Shown here: positions 45,075 through 57,100 of the stretch, one piece after another
Layout of the letters: every line of letters begins with the position of its first letter
Numbering within the stretch: position 1 is the first letter of the stretch
Notes under the pieces: generated by a model
Seen by the model: only the letters and a program-made list of their open reading frames with translations
What the model was told of the DNA's origin: nothing
Databases searched by the model: none
NCBI GenBank assembly: GCA_949775045.1
Contig: OX459100.1
Coordinates: 3,269,936 to 3,333,935, forward strand
Direction: 5' to 3'
Length of the DNA: 64,000 nt
Origin: Metridium senile
Lineage: Eukaryota > Cnidaria > Anthozoa > Actiniaria > Metridiidae
Translations under genes and position numbers: made by a program

Positions 45075-45499
45075 ACAATAAATAATCATTGTACGATTGT
45101 ACGACCGAAAGGAACTGTAAGTCTTTGATATTGACTATTAATTATGCATCTTTGGTGATAGAAAACGAGTTTACTGTATTACGCCAGCCCTATATAGTAA
45201 AGAAGAGCTTAAAATTGATGAAACTCTGCTTAGTAACCCATAAAAACATTAGGATATGTTGTATGGGTAACCACAATGCCTTTCGGTCGTGCAATCGCCG
45301 TTCACTCCGTCAACCTTTTTGAAAACAGGTGTAACATTGACTGAGGCCGAGTTCAGATTTCGCATATCAATTCTTTGTTGACGCGTTCGTTCGTGTATCA
45401 TTCGAACGGTGATCACAATAGAGTTTAATTATAAGCAGTTGGATTTCCAGAATTCCAGTTAAGAATGGAAGGAAATAATTAAACGAATGCTAAAACACC

Positions 45500-45690
45500 T
45501 ATTTCAAAATTCGTCGTTACAATGAAAACTACAGTCCTCACTGTAGTGCCTGCAAATGGTGTCGGTATTTCTCAGTTCTCTAGTTACCGATTAAACATAG
45601 CTGATATTTTGGTTGTATGTGATTGTGTCATATGTTCGCCATAACAAGTTGTTGCAGTGTTACATGATGAAACAAACATTTCAAGTATAA
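45500..45690 (+). mobile_element. Half MITE of the 'ACACCTATTTCAA' family
   Basis: 'acacctatttcaaaattcgt' and 'gcctgcaaatggtgtcgg' match the left half of 21561; the right end is missing. Copied at 48449-48639. Confidence 0.6.
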
Positions 45691-46841
45691 GCAAATTAAA
45701 GTTTTGTTTTGGATATGATCAATTAGGCTACAAAACATTTATTGCAGAACAAAAAAGATGTTTCTGGATTGATTTAAATGCGAATGGAGCTAGTACAAAA
45801 TAGATATATATGAGTCGCGTTACAACGACAAAAGTTTTGTTTTCAACATGATCAATTAGCCTGTACAAAACATTCAGTATTGCAAAACAAAAGAGATGTT
45901 TCTGGTTTGATTTAGCGAGCTAGGAAACAACGTGTGAGTTTTTCTTAGTGATGAGATTATATCAGCTTGTTCCGGGAAAACGCAAGGCGGTTTCAATGCT
46001 TTTCAATTACTATTTGCAATTGTTTTTTTGTTTTTTTTTACAAATAATGCTTCGAGTGATAGACTTTTATCATCATCGTCATGGTGTTTATTATTTCCAA
46101 CACTAAATTCAGTATATTTTCCAAGAATTAAACGCATGTGATTTCTCATATTACATTTTTATAAATTTATGACAACAACGAAGTCTTTTTTTGTTCAAAG
46201 TAGAACTCTCTAGAACGAGAGAAATTCAAGATTAATGCAACTTTTCGAAAACATTTGAATGTAAAGTTTCTTGTCGGGAATTGAATTAAAATTGTAGGCA
46301 GCTTATACCGAGTTCCCATCCAGAAGTTTCGGTTCTGAAGTGCTTTTGAGACAAATTATATTCTAGACATACTATTACATTATATTATACTATAGACAAA
46401 ACGTTAAAAGGAATACAATATATTCATTAAATCGAATGATGCCTAAGGGGAACTTAAAGCCATGCAAAAAAATATATAATATTTTCTGTTTATCTTGCTT
46501 AATTTTAATTGTTTTAGTGAATGACTTATTGTGAAATCAGTTGTAGTTGACGTCATTTGGAGACATTAATGAGAGCACCTGTATGTTTGCTAAAATTGCG
46601 AGTTGACAAATTATGATGAAAGAAAATTGATTGACAAAAGTCTGAAAATTTAGCACACTGAGGCTGGTGAACACATTTATTTATTTTTTATTTGGCGAAG
46701 GGCATATTTTTTTTAAAAAAAATTACTTCAATTTTAAAGCAGTTCGAAGGCATAGAAAGAGTAACATTGCACTTGAAATATGCTGAAAACTTGCATGGAA
46801 AATCTACTTTAATTAAGACATTATCTATTGTATTTTTGTCG

Positions 46842-49790
46842 ATGTTAAATTCCAAACAAAAATAGATTTAAGACGACGAAAATAAGAATTCTAAAATTAA
46901 AACAGTGTTCTGTGTCACAAAACAGGAAAAACAAAAAATAAAGCCATACTTGTCAAATGAAAATATTTCTGAAAAAATATAATCATATCAATCAAAAATA
47001 GATAAAACGAAAATAAGAATTCTAAAATTAAAACCGCTTTCTGTACATGTGTCGCAAAATAAGCACAACAAAAAATAAAGCCATAGTTTTCCAAATGAAA
47101 ATACTTTTGAAAAAGTGAAGATTTTCCAACGCGAATCGAATTAAATCATGTCATTCTGATTAACGGTTGAAGTTTTATCAGTCTTTCCTTCACCTAAAAC
47201 AACAATAAATTAGCCTGCGTGGCCGGCTCTTGGGGAATTGGGGACGAGGAGGGAAGGGGAGGGGGTGGGGGTGGAAGGAAAAGGAAAGGAGAGCCTGCAA
47301 GCAAACCCCACTTTTTCGTGTACCCGCCTACTTCAAGACACTTCAAAACATCAAATTATTCAGCCAATCAGAGCATACAACAGAGTTTACAGGAAGTGAT
47401 CTGGAAGTTGTCACTTTTACGTGTCGACCGTTGAGTTTGTAAACAAGAGCCAGCTACTTCATATTATCAAATATTTTATTATTTCAATACCTATATCATT
47501 TGAAATAAAACTATGTTATACAATGCCTCAAACCCTGCAGTTTACGTTGTGGGAGTTAGAAACTATCTGAACTTATTATATCGCATTGATCTTTCACAAT
47601 GCTTTTGCGGCAACCAAAACAACAGCTCAATTTTCTTCTTGATCTTTGACCTTTGAAAAAGCTTGAAATACTTTTAAAATAAAAATATATACGACTTTCA
47701 TTACCATGACTGTAGTGGGAAACAAAGCCAAAACATCTTTACCTTCGAGTAAATCGTCAGCAGCTTTTTTTTTGTCTCCGAAGAAGTCTTAGTTGAACAA
47801 GCACGCGAAGACGCTAAGTTAGTAACATTGAGTCGAATTTCAAATACTATGATTGACAGCGTCATGCTTCATTTTGACCAATAGGAGCGTGCGGCCTCTG
47901 GCGGCCGCAGGTACACGAAAAAGTGGGGTTTGCTAGCAGGCTCTCCTTTCCCTTTCCTTCCTCCTCCACCCCCTCCCCTCCCCTCGTCGTCCCCAATTCC
48001 CCAAGAGCCGGCCACGCAGGCTAACAATAAATAATCATTGTACGATTGTACGACCGAAAGGAACTGTAAGTCTTTGATATTGACTATTAATTATGCATCT
48101 TTGGTGATAGAAAACGAGTTTACTGTATTACGCCAGCCCTATATAGTAAAGAAGAGCTTAAAATTGATGAAACTCTGCTTAGTAACCCATAAAAACATTA
48201 GGATATGTTGTATGGGTAACCACAATGCCTTTCGGTCGTGCAATCGCCGTTCACTCCGTCAACCTTTTTGAAAACAGGTGTAACATTGACTGAGGCCGAG
48301 TTCAGATTTCGCATATCAATTCTTTGTTGACGCGTTCGTTCGTGTATCATTCGAACGGTGATCACAATAGAGTTTAATTATAAGCAGTTGGATTTCCAGA
48401 ATTCCAGTTAAGAATGGAAGGAAATAATTAAACGAATGCTAAAACACCTATTTCAAAATTCGTCGTTACAATGAAAACTACAGTCCTCACTGTAGTGCCT
48501 GCAAATGGTGTCGGTATTTCTCAGTTCTCTAGTTACCGATTAAACATAGCTGATATTTTGGTTGTATGTGATTGTGTCATATGTTCGCCATAACAAGTTG
48601 TTGCAGTGTTACATGATGAAACAAACATTTCAAGTATAAGCAAATTAAAGTTTTGTTTTGGATATGATCAATTAGGCTACAAAACATTTATTGCAGAACA
48701 AAAAAGATGTTTCTGGATTGATTTAAATGCGAATGGAGCTAGTACAAAATAGATATATATGAGTCGCGTTACAACGACAAAAGTTTTGTTTTCAACATGA
48801 TCAATTAGCCTGTACAAAACATTCAGTATTGCAAAACAAAAGAGATGTTTCTGGTTTGATTTAGCGAGCTAGGAAACAACGTGTGAGTTTTTCTTAGTGA
48901 TGAGATTATATCAGCTTGTTCCGGGAAAACGCAAGGCGGTTTCAATGCTTTTCAATTACTATTTGCAATTGTTTTTTTGTTTTTTTTTACAAATAATGCT
49001 TCGAGTGATAGACTTTTATCATCATCGTCATGGTGTTTATTATTTCCAACACTAAATTCAGTATATTTTCCAAGAATTAAACGCATGTGATTTCTCATAT
49101 TACATTTTTATAAATTTATGACAACAACGAAGTCTTTTTTTGTTCAAAGTAGAACTCTCTAGAACGAGAGAAATTCAAGATTAATGCAACTTTTCGAAAA
49201 CATTTGAATGTAAAGTTTCTTGTCGGGAATTGAATTAAAATTGTAGGCAGCTTATACCGAGTTCCCATCCAGAAGTTTCGGTTCTGAAGTGCTTTTGAGA
49301 CAAATTATATTCTAGACATACTATTACATTATATTATACTATAGACAAAACGTTAAAAGGAATACAATATATTCATTAAATCGAATGATGCCTAAGGGGA
49401 ACTTAAAGCCATGCAAAAAAATATATAATATTTTCTGTTTATCTTGCTTAATTTTAATTGTTTTAGTGAATGACTTATTGTGAAATCAGTTGTAGTTGAC
49501 GTCATTTGGAGACATTAATGAGAGCACCTGTATGTTTGCTAAAATTGCGAGTTGACAAATTATGATGAAAGAAAATTGATTGACAAAAGTCTGAAAATTT
49601 AGCACACTGAGGCTGGTGAACACATTTATTTATTTTTTATTTGGCGAAGGGCATATTTTTTTTAAAAAAAATTACTTCAATTTTAAAGCAGTTCGAAGGC
49701 ATAGAAAGAGTAACATTGCACTTGAAATATGCTGAAAACTTGCATGGAAAATCTACTTTAATTAAGACATTATCTATTGTATTTTTGTCG
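46842..49790. repeat. 2,949-bp tandem duplication, unit 2
   Basis: Second unit, same length and order as unit 1; sequence after it continues 'aaatgttgcaacgc'. Confidence 0.92.
47211..48023. mobile_element. TAGCCT element, 813 bp (unit 2 copy)
   Basis: Same as 44262-45074, carried by the segmental duplication; flanks ACAATAAAT at 47202-47210 and 48024-48032. Confidence 0.88.
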
Positions 49791-49794
49791 AAAT

Positions 49795-51830
49795 GTTGCA
49801 ACGCAGCAGCTATAATGCAGCAGCTTTCCTTCAAATCGGAACGTAGGAAGCCAGTTCGGTGTTCAACATTTGTTCAAACACTTCACAATAATTTGGCTCA
49901 GTTTCGAGATTTTTAATTGTGAACCTTTTCCAATATTACTGGATAAATTTGGTACTCGAATTACTGTTTCGAAATGTTTCAATTTATATGCAGAAGCATG
50001 GCTTTTAAATGGCTTTTTCAAATTGAAAAAAAAGCCATTCAGATGTGCACTTTGCACTAATGTTTCCATCAGTGTGCGAGACTTAATATCTTTCTATTAA
50101 ATACTTAGACTTAAATTCTTTAAATCGCACCTTAAATCTTTTAGAAACATTTGCAAAATTGAATGGCTTTTAAATGGTTTCCGTCACATATTTCCACTTT
50201 GAAAGCCAGCTAAATGTCAAGACACTTTGTTGCAATTTGCATTAGCAGTTTCACGTTGTTTAGTACGGCGCCGTTCTATTTGACAAAAGACGCATTTGCA
50301 CAGGCTAAGCATCGATTTGTTGTAAAAAATATTCACAAATTCCAATTAGTAAAGCACGAAAAAATGTTATCACTTAAAAATAGAAAACGCATTTAACATG
50401 AAACTGGATTATTCTTTCACATACTTTCACTTTTTCAAGTTGCACTTCAAATTGACACAAAATGGTTTTCAAATGGCTTCCCTAAAATATTCCCTTGCAA
50501 GCGGGAAGCCACTTACCCTAGAAACTAGAGGGTTTCTTGATCTAGTATTCGTTTTTATCATTTGTACGTCTGTGTTCGGTTTTTTTCAAGAGAAACCCTC
50601 TAGCCAAACGAGCCTATTCTTTTGAATTCTTCGTTTGCAACCACGTGATAATCGGGACATAATAGACCATAATAAGCCAATTTCTGCCGATCTCAAATTT
50701 CACAACCTTATTTCTTAGTCGTATTGAAAAATGACATTCATATTCTTTTAGAGCATTCAAAACTGAGTATATTGACCGATTTTTGAATCTGTAGAGTATT
50801 TGGATGCAGAATTATGCGCGATCAAAGTTGCGCGATATTTGGTAAGAATGTATGGAGCGGCCATGCTGGAGGACATCGCATATCCTCCAAGATGGCGGCC
50901 AAAACTTCTAAGGTCTGATATGAAGGGAAACTGAAACATTTAAAAAATATTTCGTTATAATGTACTTGAATTAGATGCTAAAAGTCTTTACAAACCAAAT
51001 GTTTTGAAAAGGAACAAATTATTCTTGCTTTTTATCGCCCGATTCGGATACGTGACCGGCATTGCGTGACACAATTCTAACTTGAATATCTCGAGAACCA
51101 AAAACTTTTATAAACCCAAACTTCAGAAATGTATTTTTAAAACAGTTAACTATAACATATATAGTGCATGTTTTAATACGAGATATAAAAAATATTTCGG
51201 TTTGGTGATGACATGTGATGACGTCAGTTGCAAACGAAGAATTCGCCGAGACAATCAGAAGCGAGGGATCGCTGCGTGACCCCGGCCTTCTGATTGGTTT
51301 AAGTCTATGAAGACCTTTGATTGGATGAAAGCTGACAGCAAGATGTCAACAAGTTTGCCAAGTTTCCAAATATGGCTATAATTGGCGGTGTCAATCAAAA
51401 CAGCATGGAAGTGAGATTCTAAGCTCATTTGGCCAGGGGTTAGATTCGTTGAATAACAAACCGTCAACAAACCGTCAAATTTACAAACGCTAAAGCAAAC
51501 GATAAAGCAAGGAGAAAATAACCCCTGGTACCCAGGGTAGAAGCCACTTCGATGTTAAGCCACTTTGCAGGCAGTAACTTGAATTAGTTTTTTTAATCTT
51601 CCAAATACTCTTATTTTATTGAACTCGTACTTTAAATCTTGAAACGTTACAAAATCACTTTTAAATGCTTCTTAACTAATGCTATTATTTAGCTTTCATT
51701 TATTTTAAATTGTATAACTAGAAGTTCTTTTTTCCACTTTTTCAAAAAGCAAATTTAAATATTTTATTATAATGATAGCTCTTATAACTAAAACACAACT
51801 CAACATTACGAGATCATAACAGCAAAACTG
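49795..51830. other. Intergenic sequence with decayed repeats
   Basis: A relative of the 31878 MITE family sits at 50262-50395, and an 'aaaccctctag' inverted pair at 50525-50605. No gene recognised. Confidence 0.4.
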
Positions 51831-51837
51831 TCTAATG

Positions 51838-52198
51838 AACATTCTCCTTCACAGTTCCCTGTGCCATCTTGAAAGGTAGCCGGGCCTTTTCATCGAAGTG
51901 AGACGAATGTTGAGCTTGCAATGATAGAGACCTTTGACACCTCGCGGGATATTAAATAGACTTCCGTATGCTAATTGTCCATTTCAGACCACGTGTCATT
52001 CCCTTGAGAATTGTTCTTTTATGATGAACGTGTTATATCATTTACATGTGAAAGAAACAATTCCCAAAGAAGGTAAAGAGGTCTATTATTCGCGTGTCTC
52101 TATCATTGCAAGCTCAACGTTCGTCTCGCTTCGATGCAAAGGCCCGGCTACCTTTCAAGATAGCACAGGGAGCAATGAAGGAGAATATTCTGACATAC
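51838..52198. mobile_element. MITE with arms of about 95 bp
   Basis: 'cttgaaaggtagccgggcc' and 'gttgagcttgcaatgataga' at the left are mirrored at 52095-52190. No transposase. Confidence 0.7.
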
Positions 52199-52286
52199 AA
52201 CGACAACTGGAAGGGTTACGTTTGAAAGATGAACTAGCCAGCGATGCATCCTGAAGAAGATTCCCGAAGAAACACTGGCTAAATTC

Positions 52287-52442
52287 TTATCAAAGATATG
52301 CTTATTGTTGTTGCAATCTCAACCTGTTAAAAAAAAGAAAAAAATCTCGCGCGCTAATCAAAGTCTTTTGTTACTTCTCACCTACAATACCATATATGGT
52401 AATGGCACTGTTTTCAAGATTGCATACGGTATTTCTGTTACG
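52287..52442 (+). repeat. Dispersed repeat, copy 2 of 2
   Basis: Partner of 32993-33151; both contain 'ctcgcgcgctaatcaaagtc'. Confidence 0.75.
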
Positions 52443-53137
52443 AGCCATTTTCCCACAAGAGAGGAACAAATTGCCTGGACGGACAAAACGTTTAATGTGT
52501 GAAAACGGGACAAACACAATTTGAGAAGAAAAAGTCATCTGATTTTGTTATATTTACTGCGTCTTCTGGTGTGAAAAATGCCAATAAACGAGATTTAGCG
52601 GTTTTTATTTCTTCAACAGAAAATACAATAAACGTAACACAATTTATTATAGTTTAGTGTAATAAATTAGAAATAAAAAACTTAACTTGGTCATCTAATA
52701 TGTATATATTCGTCAGAAAATAAACAAGGGAGGTGTAAGTAATGACTTATTATGATCGAGGGTGGGGAGGGTAAAACTATACAGTTGTAGTGGACAGGAC
52801 ACTCTTCTTGTTATTCGCTAGAGGAATCTGTAAAAGAAATAACATAAGTTTATCAAGCTGTGCATATAATATTAACTATGATTTTATTAACTATGATTTG
52901 AATCATAAGAAATCAAACGAATTTCAGTAAATGTATGTTATTTAGATGGCGCCAATCATGGCGCTTATGATCATTTAACGACCCGACTCTAATAACGGGA
53001 GAAAATCCCCTATTTGTTGGAGTCAACATAAAAGAATTTTCCAAGTATAGAGTTAGCAGCGAAAGCACACGTAGCCTCCAGCTTTACGTCCTTATCCGAG
53101 GAAAAGAGGCAATGAGAGAGTAGAGTATCTTGCTTAA

Positions 53138-53788
53138 GGACGTTCGCGGGGAATGCTCGCGCGCATCCTACTACGCACGAAAACGCGCGGTGAGGAACGC
53201 CTGGGTGATTTTCCTTCTATAAGATAAACAAGCAGGCGTGCCGATTTTCGATGTTTGAAGCTAAATAACTCAAAAAAACGGTCGGAGACCCCCATTTTTT
53301 ATCTTATAAATCAAAATAACTACTGAAGATAAGTCTTTGCTTAGTTTTTGACATTTTTTATCACACAGAAAATCGGCTTTTTCAAAAAAAATTTACACCC
53401 TCGAAAACGACAAAATGCGGCCATTTTGTTCGAGACGTACGTTCTATTTCTCCAAAAAAGGTATTTATTTTCTCATTTTGTGTCAAAAAATCGCTTATAT
53501 CGAATCGAAATATCGAATCGAAATATGATTAGTTTAAAAAACATTTCATGGCCTTCTTATATTATGACTGGCATTTTTTACTAATTTTTTTACTTGTTTT
53601 TGCCACCAAGACAGTTTGTCAGCTTGTGAAAAATGCCGAAATTGCCGACTTTGTGGACATTTTGCTCGAAAACAAGGTCGGTGCCCCCCAATTTTTTTTT
53701 AGCTTATTCGATGTGTCTAATTTAGTTTTATCAACTGGCAAAGTCTCAGCAAAATTGACATTTACTTTGCTTTTTCCCGCGAACGTCC
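53138..53788. mobile_element. 651-bp element in a TTAA target
   Basis: GGACGTTCGCGGG and CCCGCGAACGTCC termini are directly flanked by TTAA (53134-53137 and 53789-53792), as for piggyBac and other TTAA-specific elements. No intact transposase. Confidence 0.75.
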
Positions 53789-53805
53789 TTAAGAACACAA
53801 CGCAA

Positions 53806-54022
53806 TACTCCAGTTTCTTGTTATCTAACACCGCTGTACTATTTAACAAAAGGTGCATTTGCACAGGGAGAGCCTCAATTCAGAGTCAATATTTTTCGAT
53901 TACATTTTTTCGAGCTTTGCTTGAAATTTGTGAATTTTTACAAAAAAATGAAACCTAGCCTGTGCAAATGCGCCCTTTTTCAAAGCTACAGCGGTGCTTT
54001 ATACATAACGTGAAACTGGAGT
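53806..54022. mobile_element. MITE of the 'gtgcatttgcacagg' family
   Basis: 'caaaaggtgcatttgcacag' and 'ctgtgcaaatgcgcccttt' are mirrored, as are 'aacaccgctgta' and 'tacagcggtg' outside them. Ends about 100 bp before the BRD7/9 stop codon. Confidence 0.65.
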
Positions 54023-54125
54023 AGGGGAATCGAACACAGCCGGGGTATGTCAGGCGAACAACCGAATACGATCCACCAATCACTAGACAATTGCGTTTGT
54101 AAGAAGACCTTTATGATTTTTAAAT

Positions 54126-57100
54126 TTAGTTATTTGGCCACAAATCATTACCTTTGCTTTTGCTGGGTTGTTTTTTCTTATCCATATCTCTAGCTGTCAA
54201 GGCAACCGGCCCAACTCCCATTGCAGCTCTAAGACCTTCGGCATCCGATACCCCACCGGGACCAGCTTGCGACGTAATCTCCTTTAAAGTCTCCGTCAGC
54301 CGATTAGCTATCGATTGCTCCTTGTCGGAAGGTTTCGTAGCCACCTCGGGAGTTGCCGACAATGGATCACCAGGACGAACGGCGAGACGAGAGTTTTGGG
54401 CTTCTTGGAGGTCCTCGAGTAACCGACCGGTCGAGTTGAGTTGGTCCATTAGGGTTGAACTATAAGGAAAAAAGATAGAATGAAGCCTCATTAATACCGA
54501 CCTTACATAGATAGACAAAAGAGCTTGGTCATTTTTACAATAAATGCATTCATATTATGGAAATGTTGAAGAAAGAGAATGAATAAGCTACAACAAATTT
54601 GGACAGGAAAAATACTTTCCTTTTAAAAACATCCACACTGATGCAAACATTGAATATTTAATAAATGAGATTTCTGTTCCATTTGACATCATATATTAAA
54701 AAACAGACAGACAGACAACCAAACAAAACCAAACAACCAATCAACAAACAAGCAAACAAATACAAAAACAAACAAACAAACAAACAAACAAACAAGCAAA
54801 CAAGCAAACAAACAAACACAAAAACAAACAAACACAAAAACAAACAAACAAACAAGCAAACAAACAAACAAACAAGCAAACAAACAAACACAAAAACGAG
54901 CAAACGAGCAAACAAACAAACAGAAATACAAAAAAAACCCATACATAAAACGTGTACTAAGGAAGAGTTAAAAAGAGGAGCCGGATAATAGATTTAAAAT
55001 CATTAAGATTTGTATCAGTGAAAAACGGCTAAGACCTTGAAGGATCATACAAGAGAGACAAGATAATGCTGATAACACTTACTGAGAAGGCTGGCCTTTC
55101 TGTGTCGAGTCCTTGCCGTCTGGTAAAGAGAGAGAGAGAGGATTAAAAATATTAGTCAAGAGATTTCTTTCCGATTTCTCTGTCTTTGTCTAAAGCATTG
55201 TGATTATCTTGTATTTCAAAGAAGTCTTAGTAAATATTAACCCAAACCCAGACAGGATTCTTCACGGCTCAACTCTAATCCGTAGCAAATATTCTAAAGA
55301 CCCATGATCATTTACCGGTATGCTTCGAGTTGTTTATTTGGATTTGAATGTTATTAACAATTCATTCGCAGTCAGTCGTATTACGAGAAAAGAAATAAAG
55401 CAAAATGTTTTAAATATATGGTTTTAGTGAGAGCGTAAACACCCACTCACACCGTAAAAGATCATATCAAAATGTCTGTGTACGATGTTCATGGTCCACG
55501 AAATTCAGTCTTTCACGCGGTGCATGCTTGGCAATGGCTTGGCAATGTTGAAGAGGGAGTCATTGTGTATTTTTGTATATTATTTGTCAATCTAGATGTG
55601 TAGTGCAACTTTAAGCAATGAGTTCCTTAATGTTTCCACCAGAAAAATATACAAAATTTGAAAAAATGTTGAATTTATTTTACCAAAAACGTCTACTTCA
55701 GAATATCGGTACATAAATAATTTCCTAAATTTTCCTTTTACTCCGACGAAGGGCTAAAGCTCGAAACGTCAGTAAAGTTAAGTCAACATTTTTTACGGTG
55801 GTACAAATTTCATTCTATATTACCTATCGTTTATATCAAACACTGACGCAGCCTATACTAGTTTACTCGCTAGTTTCCATTTCTATTTTTTATGGTGTTA
55901 CAAATTTCATTATATTACCTATCGTTTATATCAAACACCGACGCAGCCTATACTAGTTTACTCGCTAGTGTCTATTTCTATTTTTTACGGTGTTACAAAT
56001 TTCATTATATTACCTATCGTTTATATCAAACACCGACGCAGCCTATACTAGTTTACTCGCTAGTTTCCATTTCTATTTTTTATGGTGTTACAAATTTCAT
56101 TATATTACCTATCGTTTATATCAAACACTGACGCAGCCTATACTAGTTTACTCGCTAGTTTCCATTTCTATTTTTTATGGTGTTACAAATTTCATTCTAT
56201 TACCTATCGTTTATATCAAACACCGACGCAGCCTATACTAGTTTACTCGCTAGTTGCTAAATCTATTTTTTTACGGTGTTACAAATTTCATTCTATTACC
56301 TATCGTTTATATCAAACACCGACGCAGCCTATACTAGTTTACTCGCTAGTTGCTAAATCTATTTTTTTACGGTGTTACAAATTTCATTCTATTACCTATC
56401 GTTTATATCAAACACCGACGCAGCCTATACTAGTTTACTCGCTAGCTGCCACTTATATTTCAGATTCCACTGCGACCACAAGTATTATGCCGAACATCTT
56501 TTTTAGTAAAGTTAAGTCAACATTTTTTACGGTGTTACAAATTTCATTTCATTTCATTACCTATTATTAAAAAATTTCCTATTAATACTAATATAATAGT
56601 ACATACCAGCAATATCCTTGAGGAATGAGACATCAATACCGACTTCAGATAGAGACAACAATGAATTGATATCAATAGGAACATCTGCAGGCCTAGTACC
56701 ATCCTAGAACAGAACAAGGGAGTTTCAACGATTTTGCTTACACATTGGAAAACCCCCATCCACATCAAATTTTGCTTTGAATTTCTCCAATAATTATTAA
56801 TGGTTTGAGAAGCTAGATCAAGCACTTCAATCAATCAACCAATTTGATTCCTCATCTTCAGTGAACATGTTTGCTGTAGATATTGTGGTTGGCATCCGTA
56901 GAATACCATGTTTCATTTTGAAGCCATCAATAGTTGTAGTTCGTCGTCTGGTTTTGAATTGAAAGAGAGTTTCCTCCTCTATCCAAACACTTTTCACAAT
57001 TCGGTTTCGACTCGTTTTTTCAACTAACTTCTCCGTGTTTGGATATCCGAGGAAACACTCTTTATCATGCTTGATATATAAATGAATAAGATTCCTTGCA

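Larger units (their letters stand above)
43893..46841. repeat. 2,949-bp tandem duplication, unit 1
   Basis: Matches 46842-49790 with no difference found by eye. Junction microhomology is ATGTT: each breakpoint shows 'aATGTT'. Contains a TAGCCT element and half of a 'TACACC' MITE. No credible gene. Confidence 0.92.

Noticed and set aside
51934..52254. 106-aa ORF ending in an acidic tail
   Set aside because: It spans the right arm of the MITE at 51838-52198 and has no recognisable domain.
52760..52840. Possible minus-strand terminal exon (acceptor 'tttcttttacag' then a 16-codon frame)
   Set aside because: Its phase does not continue from the upstream BRD7/9 exon for more than two codons, and no partner exon was found.
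54154..54465. 103-aa plus-strand ORF
   Set aside because: Antisense shadow of the last BRD7/9 exon.
55892..56570. Overlapping ORFs of 79-162 aa with repeated YLSFISNTDAAYTS
   Set aside because: They are produced by the 95-bp tandem array, whose unit length near a multiple of three keeps frames open.
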